Of a DNA stretch of 64,000 bases, positions 42,681-50,852 are shown in pieces. Positions within the stretch are counted from its first letter, which is position 1. Each line of letters starts with the position of its first letter. The notes below the pieces were generated by a model that was given only the letters and a program-made list of their open reading frames with translations, had not been told where the DNA came from and did no database searches. Origin of the DNA: Pedobacter punctiformis (lineage in GTDB: Bacteria; Bacteroidota; Bacteroidia; Sphingobacteriales; Sphingobacteriaceae); the NCBI RefSeq assembly GCF_027213715.1, contig NZ_JAPWGM010000001.1, positions 496,001 through 560,000 of the forward strand, read 5' to 3'. Made by a program: the position numbers and the translations under genes.

Positions 42681-43523
42681 TCAATCACATTGATATTTGA
42701 AATTGTAAACCGAATTCCAACTCCCTCTAATATAGTTTGGAACGCCCGGATTAATTTCAGCATAGATAGTACCTATCTTCATTGAAGTAATTTTGCCTTC
42801 TGAATCCCTGGTGTGGAGAAAAGAATATGAAAATGAGTATCCTGAGCCATAATTTTTAGACATACTGGTTTGCTTTACCGAACTTAATTGATTTTTAGAA
42901 GTTTTACCAAAGAAACCAGGAATAACCTCATTAATTTCCAGGTAATAAAGCGGGTTTGCATTGCTGGTCAAATCAATAGCAATATCATTAGTATAAGTAT
43001 ATTCTAAAGTTTCTGTATTTCCGTTTAACGAATTAACACCCGTGGCCTTTATCAAATTTCCATCTGCATAGTTAAAAGTATAGCTCATCTGACTGCCTGA
43101 ATAAGAATCTGTCTTAATTAGGCTTGAAAGATATCCATCTGCATTATATGCCAGATTAGCTTTAATCGCACCATTATAGAACTCTACATAAATAACCCTG
43201 CCTTGCCCATCTAACTTATAAATCCAATCACCGTTATATTTTGTTTTAAGGGTTAATTGAGTGGCTGTAAACAGAACCGAGAAACTTCTAAAGGCACTAT
43301 CCTGAGTACTTATAATACTTTTTATATTACTTTTCTCATCGTAATTCACTATTGCTGAACCAGTATAATATGCGGCATCCGTTTTCTTTTCCGGATTAAA
43401 AACCATATCAGCGGAAACTATCCGACATTTCTTTTCACTTGTTTCATCAACTGGAAGTTTTTCTTTATTGCACGAGGAAAATAATACTACTGCGAAAAAT
43501 AAATAATAGAAAGCGTGTTTCAT
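42681..43523 (-). CDS. Hypothetical lipoprotein with YD-repeat-like strands
   Basis: Predicted lipoprotein of 280 residues. The signal ends in VLFSSC, with the acceptor Cys near residue 18. The body has repeated short beta hairpins of the type YNADGYLSSLIKT, YADGNLIKATGV and LDGQGRVIYVEF, similar to RHS/YD-like or DUF4595-like repeats in Bacteroidota lipoproteins. No catalytic motif. It is convergent with tex and divergent from the rplM operon. Expected location is the outer membrane or surface; function is unknown. Confidence 0.78.
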   Translation of the reverse strand: MKHAFYYLFFAVVLFSSCNKEKLPVDETSEKKCRIVSADMVFNPEKKTDAAYYTGSAIVNYDEKSNIKSIISTQDSAFRSFSVLFTATQLTLKTKYNGDWIYKLDGQGRVIYVEFYNGAIKANLAYNADGYLSSLIKTDSYSGSQMSYTFNYADGNLIKATGVNSLNGNTETLEYTYTNDIAIDLTSNANPLYYLEINEVIPGFFGKTSKNQLSSVKQTSMSKNYGSGYSFSYSFLHTRDSEGKITSMKIGTIYAEINPGVPNYIRGSWNSVYNFKYQCD

Positions 43524-43800
43524 GCTGTAAGTGCCTGGATTTTAATTCAACCTCTAAAATATTATTTTTATCTAAATAATGTATATTGTTTATGCAATTT
43601 TGCATCTACCAGCGATAGCTCTGTTCTAAGAATTCATCTAAATCGGGCAGCTTCAATCAGATTGCCACAGCAGTGCATTAAGCGCCATAACAATTCTTAA
43701 ACAGCAGATAAAAAATCATTAAATCCCTTACCAATTAAGATGCTGTAAATAAATACCATAAATAGTCCCTTAAAAACACTAAACTTTTTTCAATCAACTA

Positions 43801-43831
43801 TTTGATAATAAAAGTATTCTATCTATCTTTG
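43801..43831 (+). promoter_or_regulatory. Promoter of the rplM-rpsI-rpsB operon
   Basis: TTTG (43801-43804) and TATCTTTG (43824-43831) are 19 bases apart, a perfect Bacteroidota housekeeping promoter. The leader to the rplM start is about 50 bases. The preceding 277 bases back to 43524 hold no gene that I can support; a CAATCAGATTGCC fragment near 43654 recurs near 59908. Confidence 0.85.
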
Positions 43832-43887
43832 CAGTCCCGAATTTTATGGGGTAATAAATAATTGTTTAATAAATTAAATACAAGCAA

Positions 43888-44331
43888 GTGAATACGTTAA
43901 GTTACAAAACTGTCTCGGCCAATGCTAAAACTGTAAACAAACAGTGGATTGTAGTTGATGCGCAAGGCGAGATTTTGGGGCGCTTGTCATCGAAGATCGC
44001 TATGATCATCCGTGGTAAAAACAAGCCTGAGTACACCCCACACGTAGATTGCGGAGATAACGTTATCGTTATTAATGCAGACAAGGTTAAATTGACAGGA
44101 AACAAATTCAGCGAAAAGCAATATGTTTCTTATACTGGTTATCCAGGTGGTCAACGTTTTATTTCTCCTAAGGAGTTAATGGCGAAACACCCTCAACGTG
44201 TAATTGAAAAAGCAGTAAGAGGTATGTTACCTAAAACTAAATTGGGCAAAAAATTGTACACCAATCTTTTTGTTTATGCTGGTGAAACTCATCCGCATGC
44301 AGCTCAATCTCCAAAAACCATTAAACTTTAA
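43888..44331 (+). CDS. rplM: 50S ribosomal protein L13
   Basis: Large-subunit ribosomal protein of 147 residues. The family blocks VVDAQGEILGRLSSKIAMIIRGKNKPEYTPHVDCGDNVIVINA, GYPGGQRFISPKELMAKHPQRVIEKAVRGMLPKTKLG and the C-terminal AGETHPHAAQSPKTI are all present. It starts with GTG 43888, the only start giving a complete N-terminus. It heads rplM-rpsI-rpsB, with rpsI four bases after its stop codon. L13 binds 23S rRNA domain II and in other bacteria can repress its own operon; whether the short leader here is a target is not known. Confidence 0.97.
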   Translation: MNTLSYKTVSANAKTVNKQWIVVDAQGEILGRLSSKIAMIIRGKNKPEYTPHVDCGDNVIVINADKVKLTGNKFSEKQYVSYTGYPGGQRFISPKELMAKHPQRVIEKAVRGMLPKTKLGKKLYTNLFVYAGETHPHAAQSPKTIKL

Positions 44332-44334
44332 GAA

Positions 44335-44721
44335 ATGTCAGTTACTAACACTTCAGGAAGAAGAAAAACAGCTGTTGCACGTATCTACTTAAAAGATGGT
44401 GCTGGCGCAATTACCGTTAACGGTAAAGATCACAAAGTATATTTCCCTACTTTACCTCTACAATATATCGTAAACCAAAGTTTAGAAGTTTCTGAGCTTG
44501 TTGGCCGTTACGATATCACTGTAAATGTACAAGGTGGTGGTATCAAAGGACAAGCAGAAGCTGTTCGTTTAGCTATTGCTAAAGCGATTGTTGAACTTGA
44601 TGCGGAGAAAAAACCTGCATTACGTGCTAAAGGCCTAATGACGCGTGATATGCGTATGGTTGAGCGTAAGAAACCAGGACGTGCTAAAGCTCGTAAGAAA
44701 TTCCAATTCAGTAAACGTTAA
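44335..44721 (+). CDS. rpsI: 30S ribosomal protein S9
   Basis: Small-subunit ribosomal protein of 128 residues, starting SVTNTSGRRKTAVARIYLKDG and ending in the basic tail KKPGRARARKKFQFSKR-like (GRAKARKKFQFSKR), whose final Lys-Arg reaches the P-site tRNA in the ribosome. It starts four bases after rplM and ends 18 bases before rpsB. Confidence 0.97.
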   Translation: MSVTNTSGRRKTAVARIYLKDGAGAITVNGKDHKVYFPTLPLQYIVNQSLEVSELVGRYDITVNVQGGGIKGQAEAVRLAIAKAIVELDAEKKPALRAKGLMTRDMRMVERKKPGRAKARKKFQFSKR

Positions 44722-44725
44722 TCAC

Positions 44726-44731
44726 AGGAGG
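44726..44731 (+). promoter_or_regulatory. Strong Shine-Dalgarno site of rpsB
   Basis: AGGAGG is followed by eight bases and the rpsB ATG at 44740. Such a strong site is rare in Bacteroidota, where most genes, including those around it, have none. It may signal special translational control of S2. Confidence 0.7.
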
Positions 44732-44739
44732 CAAAGACA

Positions 44740-45573
44740 ATGGCAAGAACAACTTATCAAGACTTATTGGATGCAGGTGTACACTTTGGTCACCTTACCC
44801 GTAAATGGAATCCAAAAATGGCTCCTTACATTTTCATGGAGCGTAATGGAATTCACATTATAGATTTAAACAAAACTTTAACTAAAACTGAAGAAGCTGC
44901 GGCTGCGATTAAACAAATCGTAAAATCAGGACGTAAAGTTTTATTCGTTTCTACTAAGAAACAAGCTAAAGGAATCGTAGCTGAACAAGCGAAAAAAGTA
45001 AATATGCCTTTCGTAACTGAACGTTGGTTAGGTGGTATGTTAACTAACTTTGCTACTGTTCGTAAGTCAATTAAAAAGATGTCTAACATCGATAAAATGA
45101 CTAAAGACGGTACTTATGCGATCTTATCTAAAAAAGAGCGTTTAATGATTCAGCGTGAGCGTATTAAATTAGAATCACTTTTAGGTGGTATCGCTGATTT
45201 AAACCGTTTACCTGCAGCTTTATTCTTAATTGATGTTAAGAAAGAGCACATCGCAGTAACTGAGGCATTAAAATTAAACATCCCAACTTTTGCGATGGTT
45301 GATACAAACTCTGATCCTTCTAACATCGATTTCCCAATTCCGGCGAATGATGATGCTACAAAATCAATCTCTTTAATTACTGATGTAATTATCAAAGCTA
45401 TTGAAGAAGGTTTAGATGAGCGTAAACGTGAAAAAGATGACGAAGCAGAAAAAGAAGCAGTAGCGGTTAAAGCTGCAGCTGATGCGCCAGAGGTTAAAGA
45501 ACCAAGACGCAAAAAAACTGCTGAAGCTGAAGTTGAAGCATCTTCATCAGAAGAAGCTAAAACAGAAGAATAG
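44740..45573 (+). CDS. rpsB: 30S ribosomal protein S2
   Basis: Small-subunit ribosomal protein of 277 residues. It begins ARTTYQDLLDAGVHFGHLTRKWNPKMAPYIF and contains RWLGGMLTNFATVRKSI and DTNSDPSNIDFPIPANDDATKSI, the diagnostic S2 blocks. The last 55 residues form an acidic, Ala/Glu/Lys-rich tail not found in E. coli S2, but seen in other Bacteroidota. It is the third gene of the operon; tsf follows after 129 bases with its own ribosome binding site. Confidence 0.97.
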   Translation: MARTTYQDLLDAGVHFGHLTRKWNPKMAPYIFMERNGIHIIDLNKTLTKTEEAAAAIKQIVKSGRKVLFVSTKKQAKGIVAEQAKKVNMPFVTERWLGGMLTNFATVRKSIKKMSNIDKMTKDGTYAILSKKERLMIQRERIKLESLLGGIADLNRLPAALFLIDVKKEHIAVTEALKLNIPTFAMVDTNSDPSNIDFPIPANDDATKSISLITDVIIKAIEEGLDERKREKDDEAEKEAVAVKAAADAPEVKEPRRKKTAEAEVEASSSEEAKTEE

Positions 45574-45585
45574 TAATATTTTTTA

Positions 45586-45663
45586 ATTGCAGGTTACTGG
45601 TTTCAGGTTTTAAGTTGGCTTAACATGAGTTTAACTTAGCGCTTGTAACTTGTAACCTGTAAT
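45586..45663. repeat. Inverted repeat between rpsB and tsf
   Basis: ATTGCAGGTTAC (45586-45597) and GTAACCTGTAAT (45652-45663) form a 12-bp inverted repeat with one mismatch around 54 bases. It could fold the rpsB-tsf intergenic RNA, moderating read-through into tsf, or be an old repeat insertion. Confidence 0.45.
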
Positions 45664-45702
45664 TGTTATAACAAGATTGTAAATTTTAAAAAAGGAAATA
45701 AA

Positions 45703-46548
45703 ATGTCTACAGTACAAATTACTGCCGCAGATGTAAATAAACTACGCCAACAAACTGGTGCTGGTATGATGGATTGCAAAAAAGCTTTAGTTGAAGCTAA
45801 TGGCGATTTCGAAGCAGCTGTTGATTTATTGCGCAAAAAAGGTCAAAAAGTATCTGCCGCTCGTTCTGGTAATGCTACTTCTGAAGGTCTGGTATCCATC
45901 AATGTTTCAGCAGATGGCACAAATGGCAAATTAGTTGCTTTAGCTTGTGAAACTGAACCAGTTTCTAAAGTTGAAGATTTCCGTAATCTAGCTCAGGCTG
46001 TTTTAGCTGCTGCAGTTACCAGCAATCCTGCTTCTATTGAAGAATTATCAGCGATTACTTTGCAAGATGGACGTACAGTTGCCGAAACCATAACTGAACT
46101 AACGGGTAAAATCGGAGAGAAAATCGTTATTCAAGAGTACGCAAATATATCTGGCGAAAAAATCGTTTCTTATATCCACTCTAATGGCAAAATGGGTGTT
46201 TTAGTGGTATTTGAAGGTGCTAATGGCGTTGATATTACTGAAGCTGGTAAAGATGTTGCAATGCAAATTGCTGCAATGAACCCAGTTGCTGTTGATAAAG
46301 ATGGTGTTGATCCTGCTACTATTGAACGTGAAATCGAAATTGCTAAAGATGTAATCCGTCAAGAAGGTAAACCAGAAGAAATGGTTGAGAAAATTGCTGC
46401 TGGTAAATTAAACAAATTCTACAAAGACAGTACTTTATTAAACCAGGAGTTTGTTAAAGACAGTTCAGTAGATGTTCGTAAATTTTTAGATAACACTTCT
46501 AAAGGTTTAACGGTATCTGCTTTCAAACGTGTACAATTAGGTGCATAA
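45703..46548 (+). CDS. tsf: Translation elongation factor Ts
   Basis: Guanine-nucleotide exchange factor for EF-Tu, 281 residues. The UBA-like N-terminus VNKLRQQTGAGMMDCKKALVEANGDFEAAVDLLRKKG and the KVEDFRNLAQAVLAA and AMQIAAMNPVAV blocks are typical. An AAGGAA-type ribosome binding site lies seven to twelve bases before the ATG. rpsB-tsf adjacency is conserved across bacteria. A strong terminator follows. Confidence 0.97.
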   Translation: MSTVQITAADVNKLRQQTGAGMMDCKKALVEANGDFEAAVDLLRKKGQKVSAARSGNATSEGLVSINVSADGTNGKLVALACETEPVSKVEDFRNLAQAVLAAAVTSNPASIEELSAITLQDGRTVAETITELTGKIGEKIVIQEYANISGEKIVSYIHSNGKMGVLVVFEGANGVDITEAGKDVAMQIAAMNPVAVDKDGVDPATIEREIEIAKDVIRQEGKPEEMVEKIAAGKLNKFYKDSTLLNQEFVKDSSVDVRKFLDNTSKGLTVSAFKRVQLGA

Positions 46549-46564
46549 GCATTAATTAAATATT

Positions 46565-46595
46565 AAAAAAGTCCCTTGAAAAAGGGACTTTTTTT
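46565..46595. terminator. Terminator of tsf
   Basis: A stem of GTCCCTT/AAGGGAC extended by A-T pairs (about 46565-46577 with 46582-46594) followed by a long T-run; its A-run also suits the convergent gene. Confidence 0.92.
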
Positions 46596-46602
46596 TTGCC
46601 CA

Positions 46603-48630
46603 TTATTTTTTAATTGAGGCACTTATATTTAAAAGCGCCTGATCTTTTGGATAAAGCTTCAGACCTTGATCAACAATTTTTCGTAGCGGGGCATCATTAT
46701 ATCCGGCCAGCTTAAGAGACTGAGCATAATAAGAATAAGATTGCTCGTCTTTCCTGTATGTGTTATAAAGTTTAAACATATTAATCACCTCAGCGCTGTC
46801 TTTTTTCAATCCGGCATAATAACTCGCCATCCTGTAATAGTAAAAGTGTCGTGGTTTTAAATAAAAAGCCAGTTTACTATATTTAGTGGCACTATCTATT
46901 TTACCCATCTCTGTATAGATATTACATTTTAAGTAGGTATCATAAACTATATTAGGGCTAACATCGTGCATATTATCCAGCAGCTTAATGGCCTCATCAA
47001 ATCTTTTCTCCTTTTGCAGATACTTTGCCTTTTTATACGCTATAGTTTCAGAATTCTCGGCAATGTTGGGAAAAGATGGAAACATTTGATTAACCTCTGC
47101 AAACTTCAGCTTCGGCATTGCGTTTGGAATATTATCAACGCTGTTCAAATCGTTATCCACTACAAACTGTGCTTTCATCGATTTCAAAACTGTAAAATGA
47201 GCGTAAACAACAATAACACTAATCAATAATGCAGATACTCCAAAGATTTTATTAAAATTTGATTTCGAAATGCTTTCCCCTGTTTCTTTATCAGAAATAG
47301 AGTTGGTAATAATAAAAGCCAGTAGGAGTGCCAGAAGAATCTGAATATTTGGCCTTTCAGAAGGGAAATTAAAAAAGGCATCAATAAAATAACCACTCAA
47401 ACTTGCAAAAATGACTATTGCCATCATTTTTTTATCAAAATCATGTTTAGAGAACACAATTTTAATGGTAAAAATAAGGGCAAGCAAAAATATAGACAAG
47501 TAGATCAAACTATTTGGAATCCCTGTTTCACCTGCAATTTCTAAAAAGTCGTTATGCGGATGTTTAGAAAATACATTATCATCCAAAAGTGTTCGGGTGT
47601 ATAATGGGGAATATAATTTCCAGTTTCCATACCCCACACCCGTTAAAGGTCTTTTAGAAATAAAATTAGCAGTCTCTTTCCAGTATTTTAAACGAATACT
47701 GGTGGCATCATTATTTTGATCAGTAATGGTTGTTAATCTATTCGTGAATGTCCCATATACAGAAGTGTTATCAGATTTTAAAGCTTTATTAATTGCATTC
47801 TGACTAATAAAAAAAGCAAAAGCATATACGCCAAAAAGCAATATGGAATTAAATTTAAACTGTTTAATTTCCTTACTTTTTATTTGCAGGTAAGCCAACC
47901 CACAGACTAAAACCAATAAGCTTATAATTAAACCCAAATAAGCAGATCTGGCATTAATCAGGAAAACCGTTAAAACCGCCAGCAATAATGACAATGCACT
48001 TAAATATTTAACAAAACCGTCTCTTTTAATTAAACAATAGATAATGATTGGAATTTTTATAACCAACGCTGCTGCAAAAATATTTTTATTGCCGGCCGTG
48101 CTTTGTATGTTGTTAATCAAAATGGACAGATTAACTTTACCCACACCGCTATAAAACTGCATTACAGCAGAGAAAGATTGGGCCAACACAATTAGCGTTA
48201 CAATAAAACCAATATTCTTTAATAAATTATTTCGCTTATATAGGAACAAGCCAAAAATAAAGAACGCCGTTGCAACAGTAAGTAACCGGGCATAAATAAC
48301 CAGGCTTTCAACTTTGTTTATGGCAACAAATATGGATAAGCCTGAAATAATGATAAATGCAAGATACAGCCAGGTAATACTATTTTTAAAGACTGGTTTT
48401 AATGCCGCATTAAAATCTTCATTTCTAAAAATGTAACAGGCCGAAATTAAATTAAGTATAGCAATTAAAAGCCAGTGAATGCCCATTTGATCCTGAATTT
48501 CCATTGCAGGAACACAATCTACGAGAAGATACAAACTGATCATAACCAATACAATATTACTGGTTAATTTGGATGGACCGCTTGTTAAAACCTGGGATGA
48601 TTTAACTTCTTTATGCTTTTCGCCCTTCAT
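46603..48630 (-). CDS. O-antigen ligase-like membrane protein with TPR tail
   Basis: Inner membrane protein of 675 residues. The first 470 residues hold about twelve hydrophobic segments, with the Wzy_C-type periplasmic loop containing RLKYWKETANFISKRPLTGVGYGNWK and SKHPHNDFLEIAGETG, the pattern of O-antigen ligases and polymerases. The C-terminal 170 residues carry TPR-like helices (KYLQKEKRFDEAIKLLDNMHDVSPN, KLAFYLKPRHFYYYRMASYYAGLKKDSAEVI). It may join or polymerise surface polysaccharide, or transfer glycans to proteins. No other polysaccharide genes are adjacent, so the substrate is unknown. Confidence 0.85.
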   Translation of the reverse strand: MKGEKHKEVKSSQVLTSGPSKLTSNIVLVMISLYLLVDCVPAMEIQDQMGIHWLLIAILNLISACYIFRNEDFNAALKPVFKNSITWLYLAFIIISGLSIFVAINKVESLVIYARLLTVATAFFIFGLFLYKRNNLLKNIGFIVTLIVLAQSFSAVMQFYSGVGKVNLSILINNIQSTAGNKNIFAAALVIKIPIIIYCLIKRDGFVKYLSALSLLLAVLTVFLINARSAYLGLIISLLVLVCGLAYLQIKSKEIKQFKFNSILLFGVYAFAFFISQNAINKALKSDNTSVYGTFTNRLTTITDQNNDATSIRLKYWKETANFISKRPLTGVGYGNWKLYSPLYTRTLLDDNVFSKHPHNDFLEIAGETGIPNSLIYLSIFLLALIFTIKIVFSKHDFDKKMMAIVIFASLSGYFIDAFFNFPSERPNIQILLALLLAFIITNSISDKETGESISKSNFNKIFGVSALLISVIVVYAHFTVLKSMKAQFVVDNDLNSVDNIPNAMPKLKFAEVNQMFPSFPNIAENSETIAYKKAKYLQKEKRFDEAIKLLDNMHDVSPNIVYDTYLKCNIYTEMGKIDSATKYSKLAFYLKPRHFYYYRMASYYAGLKKDSAEVINMFKLYNTYRKDEQSYSYYAQSLKLAGYNDAPLRKIVDQGLKLYPKDQALLNISASIKK

Positions 48631-48716
48631 TTAATTATATTTACTGCGAAAATTACCCTTTTTTTGAGATAATACAAATTTGAATCTCATTCTAATTTTA
48701 ATAGTTTAATCAGTCC

Positions 48717-49808
48717 ATGGCAAATTTACTTCAGAACTGTAGCTTTTATAAAAACGACACACTATTACCACATCAGGATATCCTTATTCAGGGTAAAACC
48801 ATCAGCGAAATTAAACCGACAGCATATGCTGAAAATCCTCAAAATCTGGTTGTTCCCGGATTTATCGATCTTCAGATTTATGGTGCTGGCGGAAGGTTAT
48901 TTTCAGCTGATCCTACTGTAGAATCATTAACGATAATAGAAGATGATTTACTAAAGAAAGGAACAACCGGCTTTTTAGCTTGCATGGCAACCAATACGCC
49001 TCAAGTTTTCAATGCTTGTATAACGGCAGCTAAGGCCCACTGGGCAACAGCAAAAAACTGTCTTGGCTTACATTTAGAAGGACCATTTTTAAATCCTAAA
49101 CGACTAGGCGCACATGTTCCAGAGTTTGTTCGCAAAGCGACATTGGATGAAATTAAACAATTGCTCGAATTTGGTGATGGTGTAATTAAAATGATGACCA
49201 TTGCACCAGAGCTTCAGGATGATGATGTGATCCAGTATTTATTGGATCATGGCGTAGTCGTTTCTTTAGGGCACAGCAACGCTACTTTTGATGAAGCTAC
49301 AGCAGCTTACAATAAAGGTATTCAAACCACTACGCATTTATTTAATGCAATGAGTCCGATCCATCATCGCGAACCGGGAATCCCAACTGCAGTTTTTAGT
49401 CATAACAAAGCAATGGCCAGCATTATTGCCGATGGGCAGCATTTAGATTTTGAAGTGGTTAAATTTGCTCAGAAACTTTTAAAGGACCGCTTATTTTTAA
49501 TTACTGATGCGGTTACCGAATGTTCTTCCGGGCCATATCAACATGTAAAAAAAGGAGATAAATATGTAATGCCCGATGGAACGCTATCCGGTTCTTCACT
49601 TACAATGCCACAAGCTGTTAAAAATTGCGTAACCAAATGCAACATCGATTTACCTGTTGCTTTAAAAATGGGCACATTATATCCGGCTAAATTAATTGGT
49701 ATAGAAAATTTAACAGCTACAATTGAACCTGGGCATCAGGCTGATTTTGTCGTTTTAGATGACGAATTGAATTTAAAAAACGTAATCTTTAAAGGTAATC
49801 TTGTTTAA
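48717..49808 (+). CDS. nagA: N-acetylglucosamine-6-phosphate deacetylase
   Basis: Cytoplasmic amidohydrolase of 363 residues that removes acetate from GlcNAc-6-phosphate in amino sugar recycling. The motifs PGFIDLQIYGAGG, LHLEGPFLNPKRLGAH (metal Glu), SLGHSNATFDEA (His), THLFNAMSPIHHREPG (His) and LITDAV (catalytic Asp) are in the expected order. It may salvage sugar released by the GH3 enzyme at 25.9 kb, though the genes are far apart. It is followed by a phosphodiesterase gene 25 bases later. Confidence 0.95.
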   Translation: MANLLQNCSFYKNDTLLPHQDILIQGKTISEIKPTAYAENPQNLVVPGFIDLQIYGAGGRLFSADPTVESLTIIEDDLLKKGTTGFLACMATNTPQVFNACITAAKAHWATAKNCLGLHLEGPFLNPKRLGAHVPEFVRKATLDEIKQLLEFGDGVIKMMTIAPELQDDDVIQYLLDHGVVVSLGHSNATFDEATAAYNKGIQTTTHLFNAMSPIHHREPGIPTAVFSHNKAMASIIADGQHLDFEVVKFAQKLLKDRLFLITDAVTECSSGPYQHVKKGDKYVMPDGTLSGSSLTMPQAVKNCVTKCNIDLPVALKMGTLYPAKLIGIENLTATIEPGHQADFVVLDDELNLKNVIFKGNLV

Positions 49809-49833
49809 AAGTATTTCTTCAATCCAAATTATC

Positions 49834-50796
49834 ATGTTAAAAAAGATTAGCTTAATTCTTCTCTTATTGGTTATATGTGCTACCCATGTTCAGTCACAAC
49901 AAACCAATACCGCTTTTAAAATAATACCGCTTGGCGTTAAAGGCGGAGATGATGAAAGTAATTTATCAGCGTATATGCTTGCTCCAAAAGGCAGTGAAAA
50001 TTATGTTTGTTTAGATGCAGGCACCATAAATGCCGGAATACAAAAAGCAATTGACCAAAAAACATTAAAAGGCATTAGCGAAGATATTCAACGCAAACAG
50101 ATAAAAGGTTATTTAATATCTCACGCACATTTAGATCACGTTGCAGGCTTAATTATCAATTCTCCGGCAGATGCTGCAAAAAATATTTATGGTATGTTGC
50201 CCGTACTAAATATTCTTAGAGATAAATATTTTACCTGGGACGCCTGGGCCAATTTTGGAAATGAAGGAGAAAAACCACAGTTAAAAAAATATACTTATAC
50301 CCCACTCGAAGAAGGGATTGTTTATCCCCTTGCAGAAACTGACATGAAAGTACAAGCTTACGAACTTAGTCATGGTAAACCTTATAAAAGCACCGCTTTT
50401 TTAGTTCAGGCAGGCAATAGTTATGTTTTGTATCTTGGAGATACCGGTGCAGATGAAATTGAAAAATCGGACAGACTCATAAAATTATGGCAAACCGTGG
50501 CTCCGCTTATTAATGCAGGTCGGTTAAAAGCTGTGTTTCTGGAGGTATCTTTCCCAAATGAGCAACCAGAAAATCAATTATTTGGTCACCTTACCCCAAA
50601 ACTTTTTTTCAGTGAACTTGGCAAGCTTAAAGCCTTGACGGATGCAAATGCCATTAAAAAAGTTTCTTTCATTGTAACCCATATTAAACCTCCTCAGCAT
50701 AACGCCGAGAAAATAAAACAACAACTGCTTTCAGAAAATATATTTAATTTAAATTTAGTATTTCCAGAACAAGGGAAACAGTTAACAATAAATTAA
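49834..50796 (+). CDS. cpdP: Exported class II 3',5'-cyclic-nucleotide phosphodiesterase
   Basis: Periplasmic metallohydrolase of 320 residues related to yeast PDE1 and Vibrio CpdP. A signal peptide (cleavage near 21) precedes an MBL-like fold with SHAHLDHVAG (H97, H99, D101, H102), YLGDTGADEIE and VFLEVSFPNEQPENQLFGHLTP, all typical of class II phosphodiesterases. It would degrade cAMP or cGMP outside the cytoplasm. The frame extends upstream to a TTG at 49801 that overlaps nagA; ATG 49834 is preferred as it begins the signal peptide. Probably cotranscribed with nagA. Confidence 0.88.
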   Translation: MLKKISLILLLLVICATHVQSQQTNTAFKIIPLGVKGGDDESNLSAYMLAPKGSENYVCLDAGTINAGIQKAIDQKTLKGISEDIQRKQIKGYLISHAHLDHVAGLIINSPADAAKNIYGMLPVLNILRDKYFTWDAWANFGNEGEKPQLKKYTYTPLEEGIVYPLAETDMKVQAYELSHGKPYKSTAFLVQAGNSYVLYLGDTGADEIEKSDRLIKLWQTVAPLINAGRLKAVFLEVSFPNEQPENQLFGHLTPKLFFSELGKLKALTDANAIKKVSFIVTHIKPPQHNAEKIKQQLLSENIFNLNLVFPEQGKQLTIN

Positions 50797-50830
50797 TATA
50801 AGTAAAACATTATCTATAAGTAAGTCGGAG

Positions 50831-50838
50831 TATTTTTG
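50831..50838 (+). promoter_or_regulatory. -7 element of the Oar-like receptor
   Basis: TATTTTTG is a perfect TAnnTTTG element ending 14 bases before ATG 50853. There is no TTTG at -33. Confidence 0.45.
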
Positions 50839-50852
50839 CTAAAAAATTACTC

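Noticed and set aside
43515-43700. A 61-codon frame between the lipoprotein gene and rplM
   Set aside because: It overlaps the lipoprotein start, lacks a family match and lies in repeat-like non-coding DNA.
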